Shown here in pieces: positions 13,601 through 25,259 of a DNA stretch of 64,000 nt. Each line of letters starts with the position of its first letter. Position 1 is the stretch's first letter. Source of the stretch: Callipepla californica brunnescens. Taxonomy: Eukaryota > Chordata > Aves > Galliformes > Odontophoridae. A program made the position numbers and the translations under genes. Location of the stretch: contig JALIRH010000027.1 in NCBI GenBank assembly GCA_023055505.1, forward strand, positions 136,501 to 200,500, given 5' to 3'. The notes beneath the pieces are model-generated. The model saw only the letters and a program-made list of their open reading frames with translations, ran no database searches and had not been told where the DNA came from.

Positions 13601-13809
13601 AATCAGGAAAGCTGATGCGTGATGCTAAAGACAAGGAGATCGCGAACACGTAGCCGTCACGGGCAAAGCTGCCTCGACTCGTGGAAAAGTACCTGAATTT
13701 CATGGCAATGAATATAAGTTTAGAGAGTGCAAAAAAAAAAAAAAAGATGAAACAGCACCCACCTTCTCCCTCCATCCTGTTATCTTAGGGCTCACAGGGG
13801 CTGTGGAGC

Positions 13810-13965
13810 TGCCCAGAACCTTCTGGAACTTCCTGTAATCTGCCAGAACCATCTGGAACCCTCTGGGACCTTCCAAAACAACCCACAGCGGGCCAGAACC
13901 CCTCTAGAACAACATGGAGCCATCAGGAACCACCCAGAAATGCCTTGAATCTTCCAGAATGAACC
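13810..13965. repeat. Decayed minisatellite rich in CCAGAACC/TCTGG units
   Basis: About 155 bp of imperfect repetition of a short unit resembling CCAGAACCNTCTGGAAC. Copies are visible at 13813, 13843, 13893 and 13954, with variable spacers between. Several copies have inverted arms (CCAGAA...TTCTGG). The array has many GAA and TTC triplets, and 13816-13828 reads GAA-CC-TTC-TG-GAA, the three-unit heat-shock-factor pattern. The unit was not recognised as a named avian satellite. Confidence 0.55.
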
Positions 13966-13969
13966 AGAT

Positions 13970-16900
13970 TGCATGAGGAGAGTTCAGTGCTGCCTCCTCA
14001 GCCCACAGTAATTTTGCTGGGGCTGTGCATCCTCTCAGGGCTTCTGAAAAACGTGAGTGGTGTCAACTGCAAAAGGCTATTTTGGTCAGAGGAACCGTGG
14101 CTCTCAAGCACATCTTCTGTGGAGCATCCAGGCCAGGGGGTTTGTAGCGTGGAAGTGTTGTGGTTGAGCTCAGAGCACAGGTGCTGATGACTCCAGCTTT
14201 GATGCAGCCTCAATTTTTGCATAACTCAAGGACATCGTGTCCTTCTGATTTCAACTTCCTCTTTGTTGCCCCTTCACTTAATTCAGCTAGTTTCTTAAAA
14301 TAGAGAGGTTTATATTGCTCTGGAAAAGGCTCTAGTCCAGAATTTGATTTCGGAACCCACTATGATCACAAGACCCAGAAACATCAAGACTAATCTCAGT
14401 TTACATTGCTTTTCAATATTGGGATCTTAGCTTCATGTAATGTGCAAGGCACAGCTAGGTGAGAATTGTATGTTACATACTTGAGCGAAGCCATGCTGCC
14501 AGGTACAGCTACCTGCATTAACTTCCAAGTTTAACATATCCTGTAGCTCCTGGCATGACACTTGGAAATATTTGAGTAGCTTGCAGAAACCATCTGCACC
14601 TTAGCTCTTTATACGTGCGTTTTAGCTATTCACAAACTTTATGGGAACTGTTGAATCATGGCCTGAACCACTGATCGATCACCTGAGGTGAGCACAGAGT
14701 CAGCCACAAGAGCACAGGTGAAGGCAATTCATCTGTGTGACCAGAAGGGGTGGAGTCTGGCTCCCCCTCTCCTAGACCCCCATTTAAGGGCTGACCACCA
14801 CTGGCAAGGGTTCTCTTTCTGGAGACTGCTCCTTTGGAGTTTCTTTCTTATACCTAGGACATGGGTGAGTGTTTTCTTTTATTTTGATTGTCTCCTTCAA
14901 TCCTGGTAATCTTTCTAAGTATACTATCTGTTAACTATCTTGTCTGTGATACTATTTGGCATTATTCCTTTGTTTAACCATGCATGAACTAATAGTAATG
15001 TTTGGAAAACTGTCTGAGATGAATGGTGTGGCTTGTCCACAGTGGCTTTGTTGCATCCACCAGAGTACATCCTGGAGACTGTGTGTGTAGATGTTCTGTG
15101 TGATTTGGGGCAGACAAGGCCTGTTACAAAATCTATGAGACTAATAAGTGCTTAAATTCTTGTGTGCTGTTTCTGGAGATCCCTTCCAATCCCCAGGTGC
15201 TGGCCTGGGTGAGCTCAGAGTATGCTCATTAACCCTGACCTGTGACCACCATGCAGATATAGTGCTGTTGCCAGATCTTTCCCATGGGGTGAGGGGGCCC
15301 TGCTCAGATTTGAAGGATTTTCTGGTTTTGTAGCTTTTCAAGGATAAAGCAAATGGAAGGCTGAGACTTAATTATGGTATGAGATGGATTTAAATCTCTT
15401 AAAACCTGTAGTTCAGGCTGCATATAAAAATAGAGCTTTGGTAGGAGAGCCTTCCTGCAGGGGTGACAGGTTTAGCAGGCTGGACTCGAATGTTCGGGGT
15501 GTGTGGGGAAGCAAGAGCTTGACTGCTTTCATGCGTTGTTATAGGTGGCTGGTGAGCTGTGGCTGCTGCTGGGCAAGGTCCTTGTCTCAGCTGGATGAAT
15601 GAAGTGGCTGCTGGGAGTGCCAAGGTCATCTCACTTTGTTTGTCTGCGGAAATGCTGCCTGATTGCTTCTCCTCCATTACTTTAACTTGTAAGAGAAACA
15701 AGTTCCATGAGCTGTTGGCTGGGGCTTTGTTTGAAGTGAAATAAGTAGGGAAATTCTAGTGGGGGAAAATGTATACCTTCTCCTCAACAATTCTCTTCAG
15801 CTGAAGTTCAAATGCGTTCAGGCTCCTGGGAGGTAGAGAGGTGCTTCCTACAGTGGTAGTCTCACTCCTGTTTTTGTTTAGATTTGTGATTTGTAGTAGT
15901 AGCAGTATCAATGGGGATTTTGTTCCCTAATGACTCACTACTGATAAGGCTGTCAGTTCATTACAGTGTGTGTGTGTGCCTTAAACAGGCAGCAGTTAAT
16001 TTCTTTGTGCTCATAGCTGACGCTTCTAGCTTGCTTCCATTATCTGCTTCAGTATTGCTATATATCTATTTCAGTATTATCTACTTCAGCTTAAAAGGAT
16101 GGTGCTGAGTAATCTCTGGAGTTTACAGCTCTTTGCAGACGTAGCTTTATGTCATTTATTGCCACTTTCCCTCACCATATGCAGCTGGGGTGTGATGTGG
16201 ATGATGGAGCGGGCTGGGGTAAGCCCTGCAGGCACTGCTAGGAGTGAGCTGTTGGAGCAGGACTTGGAGTGTCTGTGCTGGAAGTGCTTGAACTTGCACG
16301 TGCGTGCTGTTTCTTTAGATGGCTCGTCTTCACTCGGCGTAAGTGAAGCATTCCTGTAGTCACAGCATTAACAGAAGTCTAACATCAATTATTATAGATT
16401 AATACTATGTTGAAAGCTTAAGGCTGAAGGAGCTAGAAATAATATCCTCAAGACCTGTCTAGTTCTACTTCAAATGCCTCTTAATTTTTCATGCAAATTG
16501 GCTTATGGATCTTTGGCTCAAAGGCCACCTTGTTTGTAGGGGGATTCTGGTATGTCTACTAGGGAATTATCCAGCATAATGGCAGAGTTATTGTGCTGCA
16601 GCTAAATCAGATCTCATTCCTCTGTCCAGATGCTTTATCTGTGACTGTTTGAATAATCATTGCATTTACAGCAGTTTAGTATGCATTTCTGATTTGTTAA
16701 ATATTGTGCATCAAGTTATGAGAGGCTCATGTGTGCACAGTTGTGCTCATAATAAAATACTGTTTAATGTCTTCTATACTGACTCGGTTTCACATGAACA
16801 GCAGGAATAGTTATGTGCATACCTAGAAGAATATGCTTGGGCTTTGGCTTATCCAGGATAGGCAAGTTCAACTAGAATTTTGCTGGAGGTAAATAAAGAT

Positions 16901-19900
16901 GTGAACACAACTGCAGGGAAATAAATTTAAAATGTATTGATTCACTCAATTCTAGATATTTTATTGTACAATCTGACTTTACAAAAAAAGAAAAATAATT
17001 GTGGGGTTTGACTGTTAAAAATTAGTCATGCAATGGAGTGGAGGGGAAAAGCTGTGCCAGTCATTCCTATTTTAAATTTAAGCCTATTGCCTGTCTGTGC
17101 TTTCAGTGCTGCTGGCCTTTATGGATGTGAAGCATAGATAAGAACTCACCCCATTGAGAGATGATCCATGAAAATAAATAAAAACAAGGCACAAGAAGGC
17201 CTATAATCTCACTGTGCTGTGAGTTCGCAATTGGAAAATTCCCTTAATTTGCACATTCACCCCTCCTTCCTTTTGGGACCTGAGTTGAAGATGGGAGTCA
17301 TAGTAACACCAGTAATAAATCCAAAGGGGAAGGGGAAAGTTTGCTGAGAATGTGTTCCTGTTTGAGCCTGAAAGCTGGTTATAGAAACAAGCCTGCATGA
17401 ACAGAGTTGCAGACAGGTGTGTGCCCGTGCCCTCTTCTCAGACAGTTTTTTTTCCATGGGTTGCTGGAATGGGTTTGGGCTCAGCCCAGCAAAATCTGGC
17501 AGCTGCTTTCAGGCAGATGTGTGTGAGGGTGGGACCTTTCCAACAGCAGGAATGAGAATGAAGTCTTTGCTCAGTTCTGTCAGCCAGCTTCTGGAATATT
17601 TCAGGAGGGAGGCTCTGTGCACCGGATGCTTTCTGACCAGTTAAAATGCTCGTCTTTCAGGTAGAAAGTTTAAGATAGAAATACACAGGCAAGAGGCTCT
17701 CAGACTCTGAAAGGACTTTTCTTGGTAGGCTGGAAGACATTAAATGCTGCTTTGCATTTTGGTTGTGTTTTGAGTTAGTTTTACTCGTTGTTTTGGCAGC
17801 AGTGAGGGCAGGGGGCAGGGCACACTTGGGGAGTACAGCCTGAACAGGCACCTATGCTGGCTAAAGAACAGGCTTATAAGCAGCTGAATTAACTGTCTTG
17901 ACAGTTACTAGCAAGAGAGTAGGGAGCAAAATAACTCTGGTTTTAATTAGTTCAATAATTGCATTTTCAGTCTGCTTGGAAGACTCAAACAACTTTTTCC
18001 TTCCCTAGGAGAAAGTGGCACAATCTAATTTCTGGAGGTTGTTTTAAGAGAATCAAACCAACAGGTTATGTCATTAAACACCAAGACGAGGTTTCCCCTG
18101 TTGGCTACTCTTCCCTTAGTGCTGCTATTGTCTGGCTCACTGCATCTCCAGCATTCAGTCCTCTTTCAGAGCTTAAAGCAAGTCTTTGAGAGGTGCTGCT
18201 GGTTTCTGTCAACTCTTTATTTTCTCAGAGTTTCCTGAGCAGTGTTGAGTAGTTTCTTTGCCAAGTCCTTGGGTTCTTTACATCTCTGTCCCTTTCTGAT
18301 GCTTAATCATCACTTTTGGTCACAGATCTATTGACTGAAGATATCTCATAGTTATTTGACGAAAACTGTACATCTTCAACAGATATTTGTCACTGTCATT
18401 GTGCCTTGACGCTAGAGGTTGATGCAGCCTTTCCCAGCAACTGAAGAAGAAACTTTGAGTTAGAAGCCAAATGGGGAATAAGACAGGTCAAGAATGAAAA
18501 GGAGAAAAGGAAACAGTCAGACTACTGGAATGCTTTTATTGTGCTTGGAAGTGGGGATGTGGATAGTGGAAACAGAGTGACTGCTGAGGTTCAGCCAGGG
18601 AATGAACCCTACAAGCACAGCCAAAGTTGACATCTGTTGATAGCTCAGGAAGTAGAAGTAAACAAACTGGACTGTATGCCCCATGTTGGAATTGATCAAG
18701 AGCGGAGCTGTGACATGAGTTTCAGTCACACCTCAAAGGGCAAGGAGGTGAACAGGAGTGGGTGGAGAATAAATCCGTCTATCATCGTACTGTCTGATGA
18801 GGAAGCTAGCAAACATAGGGAAAGTGCTGGTGAAAAGAGCCAAGGAAATGTATCTCATCCAGCATAGCAGGGTCTCAAACCAAGCAACTAGTCTGAATGG
18901 GTTCTTTCCACTGTGTATAGTGATGGAGGTTTGGGGTTTTTTGGTGTTGTTTCTTGTGCTCCTAGCTGCTTAGTTGGATTATCTTAAGTTCCTCTCAAAC
19001 AAAGGAGACAAAGAGCCATATGAGAGGGGTAGGACTGTGGGGAAAACGTACTGCATCATTTCTGTGCTTTGCTCACTTGTCTTTTCACACAGACTGCAGC
19101 AGCCCTGCAGGCTGTCTATCTGCATGAGGAGCTGTGTCTTTTTCTATTAAATAGAATAATGCTTGTTCTTTCTCTGCAATTAGCAACAAAGGTACTCGCA
19201 TGGGGGCAGGAGGTGTTGTGTAACAAGTACAAACAGAAGAATGGACAAAGGCATAAAGCTGGATACGTATCAGAACACTGGACTCTGAGTTAACAGGACC
19301 TGCTTTGAAATACAGGGTATTTGGTGCCAATCATGACAAAGTGGCATCAGGGAGAAATTTCTGGCTTGCTGTGGTGCTCAGTTCTAGAGCAGGGTGCCAG
19401 GAGAGCTGGGAGCAAGCTTGTGGCTAAGCTTGACTGGTTCGAGCCCTTAAAGGTGGCCTTTGTATGAGAGGATGGTAATGGTGAGATCTTGTCTGTTTGG
19501 TATATTTTGACTCATAACCCACAACCTAGATAGAGACCCTCTATTAGAGTGACTTCGACACCAGTGACTCTGCAGTTGGAAGGGCTTCTTCCTCCCTTGT
19601 AAGTGCAAAAAAATTCCTGGGATTAAACCCCCATCTTCCTGGGTCGTGCTTCCCTGGTGTCAGACCTTCTCATCTTTCCAGGCTTCACCCTGGAAAGGTG
19701 GCAGTGTGTTGTGCCTTGACTTTCATGTGATGAGGTCTGGAAAAGGCCTTACCCACAAAGACCCTTCCCTGCATTGCACCCTTCTTGGTTAGTCCACTGT
19801 GTCCCATTGATTTTGAGCATAAGGCTTGGCCACACTAGGTCAGACTGATTCATTTAAGGTGGGAATAGACTGGTTGAATCATAAACACCTTTACTGTAAG

Positions 19901-21004
19901 CAAGATAACATCTTTGATGTACTGCTTTGAGAGCTCAGACAATGAAACCCTTTTTCCTTTCTCTCATATTTTGCTCACTGCTGGTATTAAGAGGTGATAA
20001 AAAAAAAAAAAAGCCTTTACCACTTCTTAAAGAAGAAAGTCTGTCATCCATTTGACTTCTGTGTAGGAGAAAGTTAGCACAATTTCATTAGTCTTGAGAG
20101 CAAGTCTGCATTGGCACAACATGTACATCCTTGAACTTCAGTCACTTCAGGCAGAATATTGATTAAAGAGGTCCCATGAAAACCAGCACAGGTGAAAATT
20201 CCTGGCATTGAAGGTGGGGCAAAGATCTTTCAAGTTATAGCTTGAAAGCTCTGTGTATGTCTATCTGGCTCTGTCTTCCAGGAAAAGAAGGTGGAAAACC
20301 AGCACCACGCAGTCATAGGTGTGGATGTGCTTCTGAGGTGGGCAGTCTGGAATGGAAGAGCACAGCTCCTTTTAACAAAGGTTGTTCATTAACTTAAAAA
20401 TCAGCTGTCTGTCATCTGATGTCAGAAGTTACTAGTGTTGCACACCAGCCTGCTATGATCACTGGAGGTGAGTGAACTGCTGTTCTATGTGGGGTGTAGA
20501 ATGAAGCGTGAGCTACACTTAAATGTCTGCAAGTGTTGTGAGCATATATTAAGTACACTTCTAAGCTTAAAAAGTCCCATGAGGGTAGCAGTACAGCTGA
20601 GTAAGAGTGAATTTCTGTTATGGCTTATTGTTGGTGGCTAGCAGCATGAAACCATAAGCACAATAATATGAATCTGTGCGATGTGATATTTTTCATGCCC
20701 CTTTACATGAAATTAATCTACATCAAGCTGTTACTTTGTGTTTGACAGGGTGTTCAACAAGATAATGCAGGTACTGTTAAGAGTCCTGTGCAGTCTCAGT
20801 ATAATCTGCACTTAACTGATCTGTGTCTTTTCCTAGTCTTTGAAATGAGCAAAGTTATTTCCTAATCTGACTGTTAATGCCTTGGATGCAAAACAGACAT
20901 CTAACTTTGTAAAGCATTTCTTATTTTGAGTATGTTGTGTAAACAGTTTCCTGGGCTGACTTTTCACATCTTCTTGCTTTACCGGTCTCTGCATGTCGGG
21001 TGCT
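13970..21004. other. Intergenic region between TSEN54 and the MCH receptor
   Basis: About 7 kb without a convincing exon. Open frames are short and show no family resemblance. A block at about 14655-14880 looks LTR-like: a TATA-like CATTTAAGGG preceded by C-rich sequence and followed by a pyrimidine-rich stretch. I could not find paired TG...CA ends or target-site duplications, so it is not called. A poly-A tract lies near 19999-20012. Confidence 0.5.
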
Positions 21005-21444
21005 TTTTAATCATGTTTAAAGCCCTTTGTTAGGGGTTCCCCTATGGCCATGTAGTCTGCAAGACATAAGCAGCATGAGGAACTAGCAGCATGAAAATAG
21101 GCTCATCAGCATGATAAGCAGTAAATCTGATGTTAGCAGCAGTATTTCTGTGAATTTTTTGAGGACTCTTGAAGCAGTACAACTGCTATCTGCCTGATTT
21201 TACTTGAAATATTTAGGGTTAGCATCAAATTTATCCGGTTCTTGAAAATACCTTGGTTGTCAAGCAAGGTAGGACACTGGAAGCAGCTGTTGCTGAACCA
21301 GAATGCCAAGCAGCAGACCTGGGCACCTAGCCTCTTGAATATGTAAGCTGGCGGTCTGTAACTTTGCAAAGAGCTGCCTGAGGCTGCTGCTCCTTCATTG
21401 ATTACAGATCAGAAGGCTTTCTGCTGTGATGACTTCAGTGTTAT
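21005..21444 (-). other. 3' untranslated region of the MCH receptor gene
   Basis: Sequence downstream of the receptor stop codon. The nearest poly(A) signal variant on the minus strand is ATTAAA at 21011-21006. No canonical AATAAA was found closer, so the true end may lie further left. The next canonical AATAAA noted is at 18540-18535. Confidence 0.35.
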
Positions 21445-24254
21445 CTAGTGAACAGCAGCAGTCACAGGCAGTGAGTGTGGGGAGTCCTCTAGAACTGGAG
21501 TCTGCTGAGTGGATTCTGGAGCCAGTTTTAGGCATATGCTGGCATCTGTCATGCTGTTGATGTTGGCAGAGCTGCTGTTGTGACGTTCTTTTGAAGGGTG
21601 GATGGCTATTAAGAACTGGCTCTTGAAGTTCTCGCTGAGGACGATGTAGAGAAAGGGGCTGAGGCAGCTGTTGGCATAGCCCAAGCTAATGGCGAAGCTG
21701 TAGGTGTAAAAGAAGGCCATGGATGGAGTGTCAATGCCAAGGTGAACCAGCTGGAGGATGTAGAAGGGAGCCCAGCAAATGAAAAAGGCAGAGCAGATGG
21801 CAACTGCCATGCGGGTGACTTTCTTGGTACGAATCTGGAGGCTCCTTTGGGGCAGTGGGACCACAGTGGTGGCTATGTGCTGCAGGATCTTAAAGTAGAC
21901 TGCACAGATCACAGTCAGTGGCATGGCGAATGCCAGCACGAACTGGTAGAGAGTGAACCAGTAGATATCCGTTTCTGGGTTGGGAAGCAAGAGAGCACAG
22001 CGAACGGTTCCATCTTCCAGAGGCATAAGGCCTGCATACATCCACACAGGAATGACAGTCAGGAAGGAGAGGAGCCACACCAAGCAGATAACTACAGCTG
22101 CAATATGTGGGGTCCGGACATGGGTGGATTTTAGTGGATAGACAGTTGCCAGGTAACGGTCCAGGGTCATCACTGTAAGAATGTTGGTGCTGGTGATCTG
22201 ACTGTTGCTGTCCAGGGTGGTAATGATGGTGCACAGGGTAGGTCCAAAGTACCATGAGCCATCGCCTAAGAGCTGATGGATGAGGAAGGGCATGCCCAAG
22301 AGGAAGAGGAGGTCCACAATGGAGAGGTTGAAGATGAAAATGTCAGGCACAGTCTGGTTATGCTTCAGCCTCTTCTTCTTGACAATAGTGAAAATGACAG
22401 TGAGGTTCCCCACGATACCCAGGAAACAGATGATGCTGAAGAGACTGGGCATGATCACATTGGTGTATGGTGCTGGCTTCTCCGCTACTGCCAAAACAAA
22501 CCAAAATCCTAAGTGTGATCCAGAAACACACTCTTAGTATGTGTGCTTGCCCTGTCTTGCAGCTGAGTCCCTACCGAAGATGTGGTTAGGAGCAATGTTT
22601 GAGACCCTTTGCTGCACTTGGAGAGCCTTAGCTGGGAATGTGACATCTTTTCAGCTAATTTAATCTTATTACTTCTTTCCCTGGGACTTTTTCTTGTGTA
22701 TTTTGGCTGTCACGAAGATGTGTAACAGCCCCTAAGCCTAGGCTGGATGTGTCTTTCATTGAGTTCCAGATCATTTGAAGTGATACTGACTGGAAATGCT
22801 TTTCAGTTTCCTTACTACTGGTCTTCTCAGCAGCCTGTTCCTGCAGAATAAGGGAGGTTGTCTCCTCCAGCATAACTGAGAAATATTATGAGATTAAGTG
22901 ACAGATAATCACAAAATGTTCTCTGCTAAAGTAGTGTCTGTTTGCTGGATGATATATGCAGGCTAACATCTGTAAATCTGCAGACATTTGTACTCAGGAA
23001 TTCCTTTGGTGTTAATGAGAAGCTTCACTGAATTGACAAGGTAATTGAAGCATGTTGCTGGCCTAGTCAATGGATGGGGTGTTTTGTGTCACACCTGTGT
23101 GTGTATGTATATATATATATATGTGTGTGTGTGTATATATGTGTGTGTGTATATGTATATATACATATATATGCACTACCTTTGTCCTCCCAGGAGTAGG
23201 GTATGAGCTGCTGTTTTTTTGTTTGTTTGTTTTTGTTTTTTTTTTCTGGCAGTAAGATGCAGTCAGTTTAGGAATAAGCAGAATCCAGTAGAGCCAGGGC
23301 TGTTTCACTTTATCTGGAAGCTTTTATGCAGGTGATGAAAACACAGAACTGTGGGGGTTGGAAGGGACCTCTAGAGATCTAGTCCAACCCCCCTGCCAAA
23401 GCAGCTCCCTAGACCAGGTTGCACAGGTAGGCATCAAGGCAGGTGTCTCTAGAGGAGACTCTACCACCTCTCTGGGCAGCCTGTTCCAGTGCTCTGTCCC
23501 ACTCACTGTGAAGATGTTCCCACGCACATTTGTGCAGGACTTCCTATATGTGGCTGCTCTGTTACTCCTGAGAAGTCCCAAAGGGGTCTGCACTGTGAAC
23601 TCAGTGAGAGCCTGCCTGATATTGCGGTCTTCAATTGTGCTCAGATGCACAGCAATTTACATCCTCATTGCATATAAGAAGATAGCACTTAAATCATTGG
23701 GCTTTTATGTTATAGGGAGGATGCTGAGCATCAAAAATAATCTCTAAAACCCTTCTGTTGAAGGCTGTCAATTACTTGTACCCTTGAGAACTAGCCTTCC
23801 TGCCCCTAAATAATTGGTCTGACAACACTGATAGCATGTGGAGGGCAGCAAACTCAGAGCGGGGGCTCTATCCTTCCTTCCCCAGAGACGTTTCACAGTC
23901 TTTGTCATGCTCATCTCCCCATCTGCCGGGGTGTGCTCCTCTCCATCCTCAGCACTAAGACGTCAGCGGTTGCTCCTCGCAGCCCACTTCCCTTTGGTCT
24001 CTGCTGTTGGCAGAGCTCGGGCACTGCGTCTCCCAGGGCCGCTCCGTGGCAGAGCCTGGAGCTGTCCGCCTACGGGTACTGAAGGCATAGTGTATCGCCC
24101 AGGGGAGCGCGGGGCCTGTGCCCTTGCTACCGGCCCCTGTACTTTGGGTCCCCCGGCTGCTCGGTCCCCAGCAGAGCGCCCCGCAGCCCAGCTCACCTGT
24201 GCCGTTCCGAGCCCCCGACGTGGAGAAGTTGCGCAAAGAGTTGATGGGGGCCAT
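21445..24254 (-). CDS. Melanin-concentrating hormone receptor, MCHR1 type, two exons, 366 aa
   Basis: Class A G-protein-coupled receptor of the plasma membrane, expected to bind MCH. Exon 1 is 24254-24197 (58 nt) and exon 2 is 22487-21445, ending in TAG. The junction is GT-AG and keeps the frame (G/TA, Val20). The ATG sits in ACCATGG, an optimal Kozak context. The N-terminus has N-glycosylation sequons at Asn9 and Asn17. Seven hydrophobic segments follow, with Asp78 (2.50), Cys105 and Cys183 (the likely disulphide), Asp112 (3.32, the expected MCH contact), DRY at 129-131, and CWAP with Trp258 and Pro260. VPDIFIFNLSIVDLLFLLGMP and LPNPETDIYWFTLYQF place it nearer MCHR1 than MCHR2. The NPxxY motif reads SPFLY (Ser296-Tyr300). 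The gene position between TSEN54 and CASKIN2 argues against one-to-one orthology with human MCHR1 on 22q. I recall a chicken receptor named MCHR4, which may be this gene. Confidence 0.93.
23096..23176. repeat. TG/TA dinucleotide microsatellite, 81 nt of strict purine-pyrimidine alternation
   Basis: Blocks of (TG)n and (TA)n alternate without a single break in purine-pyrimidine order from 23096 to 23176. Both the TG blocks and the overall alternation favour Z-DNA, while the TA-rich self-complementary parts can extrude cruciforms. It is expected to be length-polymorphic. Confidence 0.85.
23336..23655 (-). mobile_element. CR1 LINE 3' fragment, antisense to the plus strand
   Basis: The plus strand carries the complement of a CR1 3' end: GGTTGGAAGGGACC, then TCCAACCCCCCTGCC, then a stretch whose minus-strand translation includes [15 protein letters not shown], typical of the carboxy end of CR1 ORF2. 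It is 5'-truncated, as most CR1 copies are, and carries no functional coding capacity. It lies in the receptor intron and has the same orientation as the gene. Confidence 0.85.
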
Positions 24255-24260
24255 GGTAAT
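23900..24260 (-). promoter_or_regulatory. CpG-enriched 5' region of the MCH receptor gene
   Basis: Moderately GC- and CpG-rich sequence covering exon 1 and the start of the intron. No TATA box or initiator could be assigned with confidence, so the transcription start and 5' UTR length remain open. Longer open frames across it (about 100-200 codons on both strands) are composition artefacts apart from the real exon 1. Confidence 0.4.
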
Positions 24261-24759
24261 GAGCACCGGAGATCAGGGTGGTGCTCAAAGTTGGCCAAGT
24301 TGCCTCCAGGGATCTGTGGTGGTGGTGGGGTAGTTCCCCCAGCTGGGGTCGAGCAAGAATGTGGGAGGCAGCAGCAGAGTCAGAGGCTCAGCTGCGCTCT
24401 GCTTGCCTGCTCCTGCGCTGCCAAGATCGAAGCCGGTACTGACATCGAGTAGCTGACTCCAGCGGCCACATTGGCTGAAAGCATCCCTCTGCTGCATCGA
24501 GTGGGAGGGGACGTTGGGAGAGAGGGAGCAGAGGAGTGCTCCCACTGTAGAACTGCAGCCAGTGCTCCTTGGTGTCACTTTCCTCAGATCCCTGATGGAC
24601 AGTTGAGATTTGCACCTATCCAATTATAGCCAGCTTTCTCCCACTGTTATCAGTAGGAGATAAGGACTGTGTTTTGCTGTTTATGTAGCTCCACTCTCTT
24701 GCCTTTGCTATGGGTTTTTCCTCTGACTTGCATACTCTTTTCATTCCTGAGTCATGGTC

Positions 24760-25250
24760 TAACAGGTCAGTTCCCCAATCTATACTGGTACCTGGGGTTG
24801 TTGTTACCCAGACGCAAGACTCTATACTTTTCCTTGTTATATTTCATTAAGATTCTCCCCACACAACTCTCCAGCTTGTCTGGGTCTCACTGGATGGCAG
24901 CACGGCTTTCTGGCATGTCAGCCATTCCTCTCAGTTTTGTGCCATCAGCAAACTTGCTGACAGTGCACTCCATTCCCTCATCCAAGTTACTGATGAATGT
25001 ACCGAATAATACTGGTCCCAGTACTGACCCTTGGGGTCCCTGGGTCAACCTTCAGCAATATAGGCAGAGGCAAAGAAAGCATTTAGCAACTCTGGCTTCT
25101 CTGTATCTTCTGTCACCAGGGCACCCATCTCACTCATCAGTGACCCTACATTGCCTCTGGCGTTAGTTTTATCTGCAGTGTATTTGAAGAAGCCCTTTCT
25201 GTTGTCCTTGACCCCCCTCTTGTAAGGTTTAATTCTAAGGAGGCCTTAGA
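24760..25250 (-). mobile_element. CR1 LINE internal fragment, antisense
   Basis: The plus strand reads the complement of the CR1 region upstream of ORF2. Landmarks are CCAGCTTGTCTGGGTCTCAC, GTGCCATCAGCAAACTTGCT, a stretch equivalent to 'AATACTGGTCCCAGTACTGA', and CCCTTTCTGTTGTCCTTGAC. The copy is diverged and interrupted by indels, so it looks old. It lies upstream of the MCH receptor start and could not encode a protein. Confidence 0.75.
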
Positions 25251-25259
25251 ATATTTGAC

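Larger units (their letters stand above)
22488..24196 (-). other. Single intron of the MCH receptor gene
   Basis: 1.7 kb intron with donor CACAG/GTGAGC (from 24196 downward) and acceptor TTTTGGCAG (22490-22488). It contains a TG/TA alternating tract at 23096-23176, a T/TTTG-rich stretch at about 23213-23246, and an antisense CR1 3' fragment at 23336-23655. Its 5' part near exon 1 is moderately CpG-rich. Confidence 0.85.
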
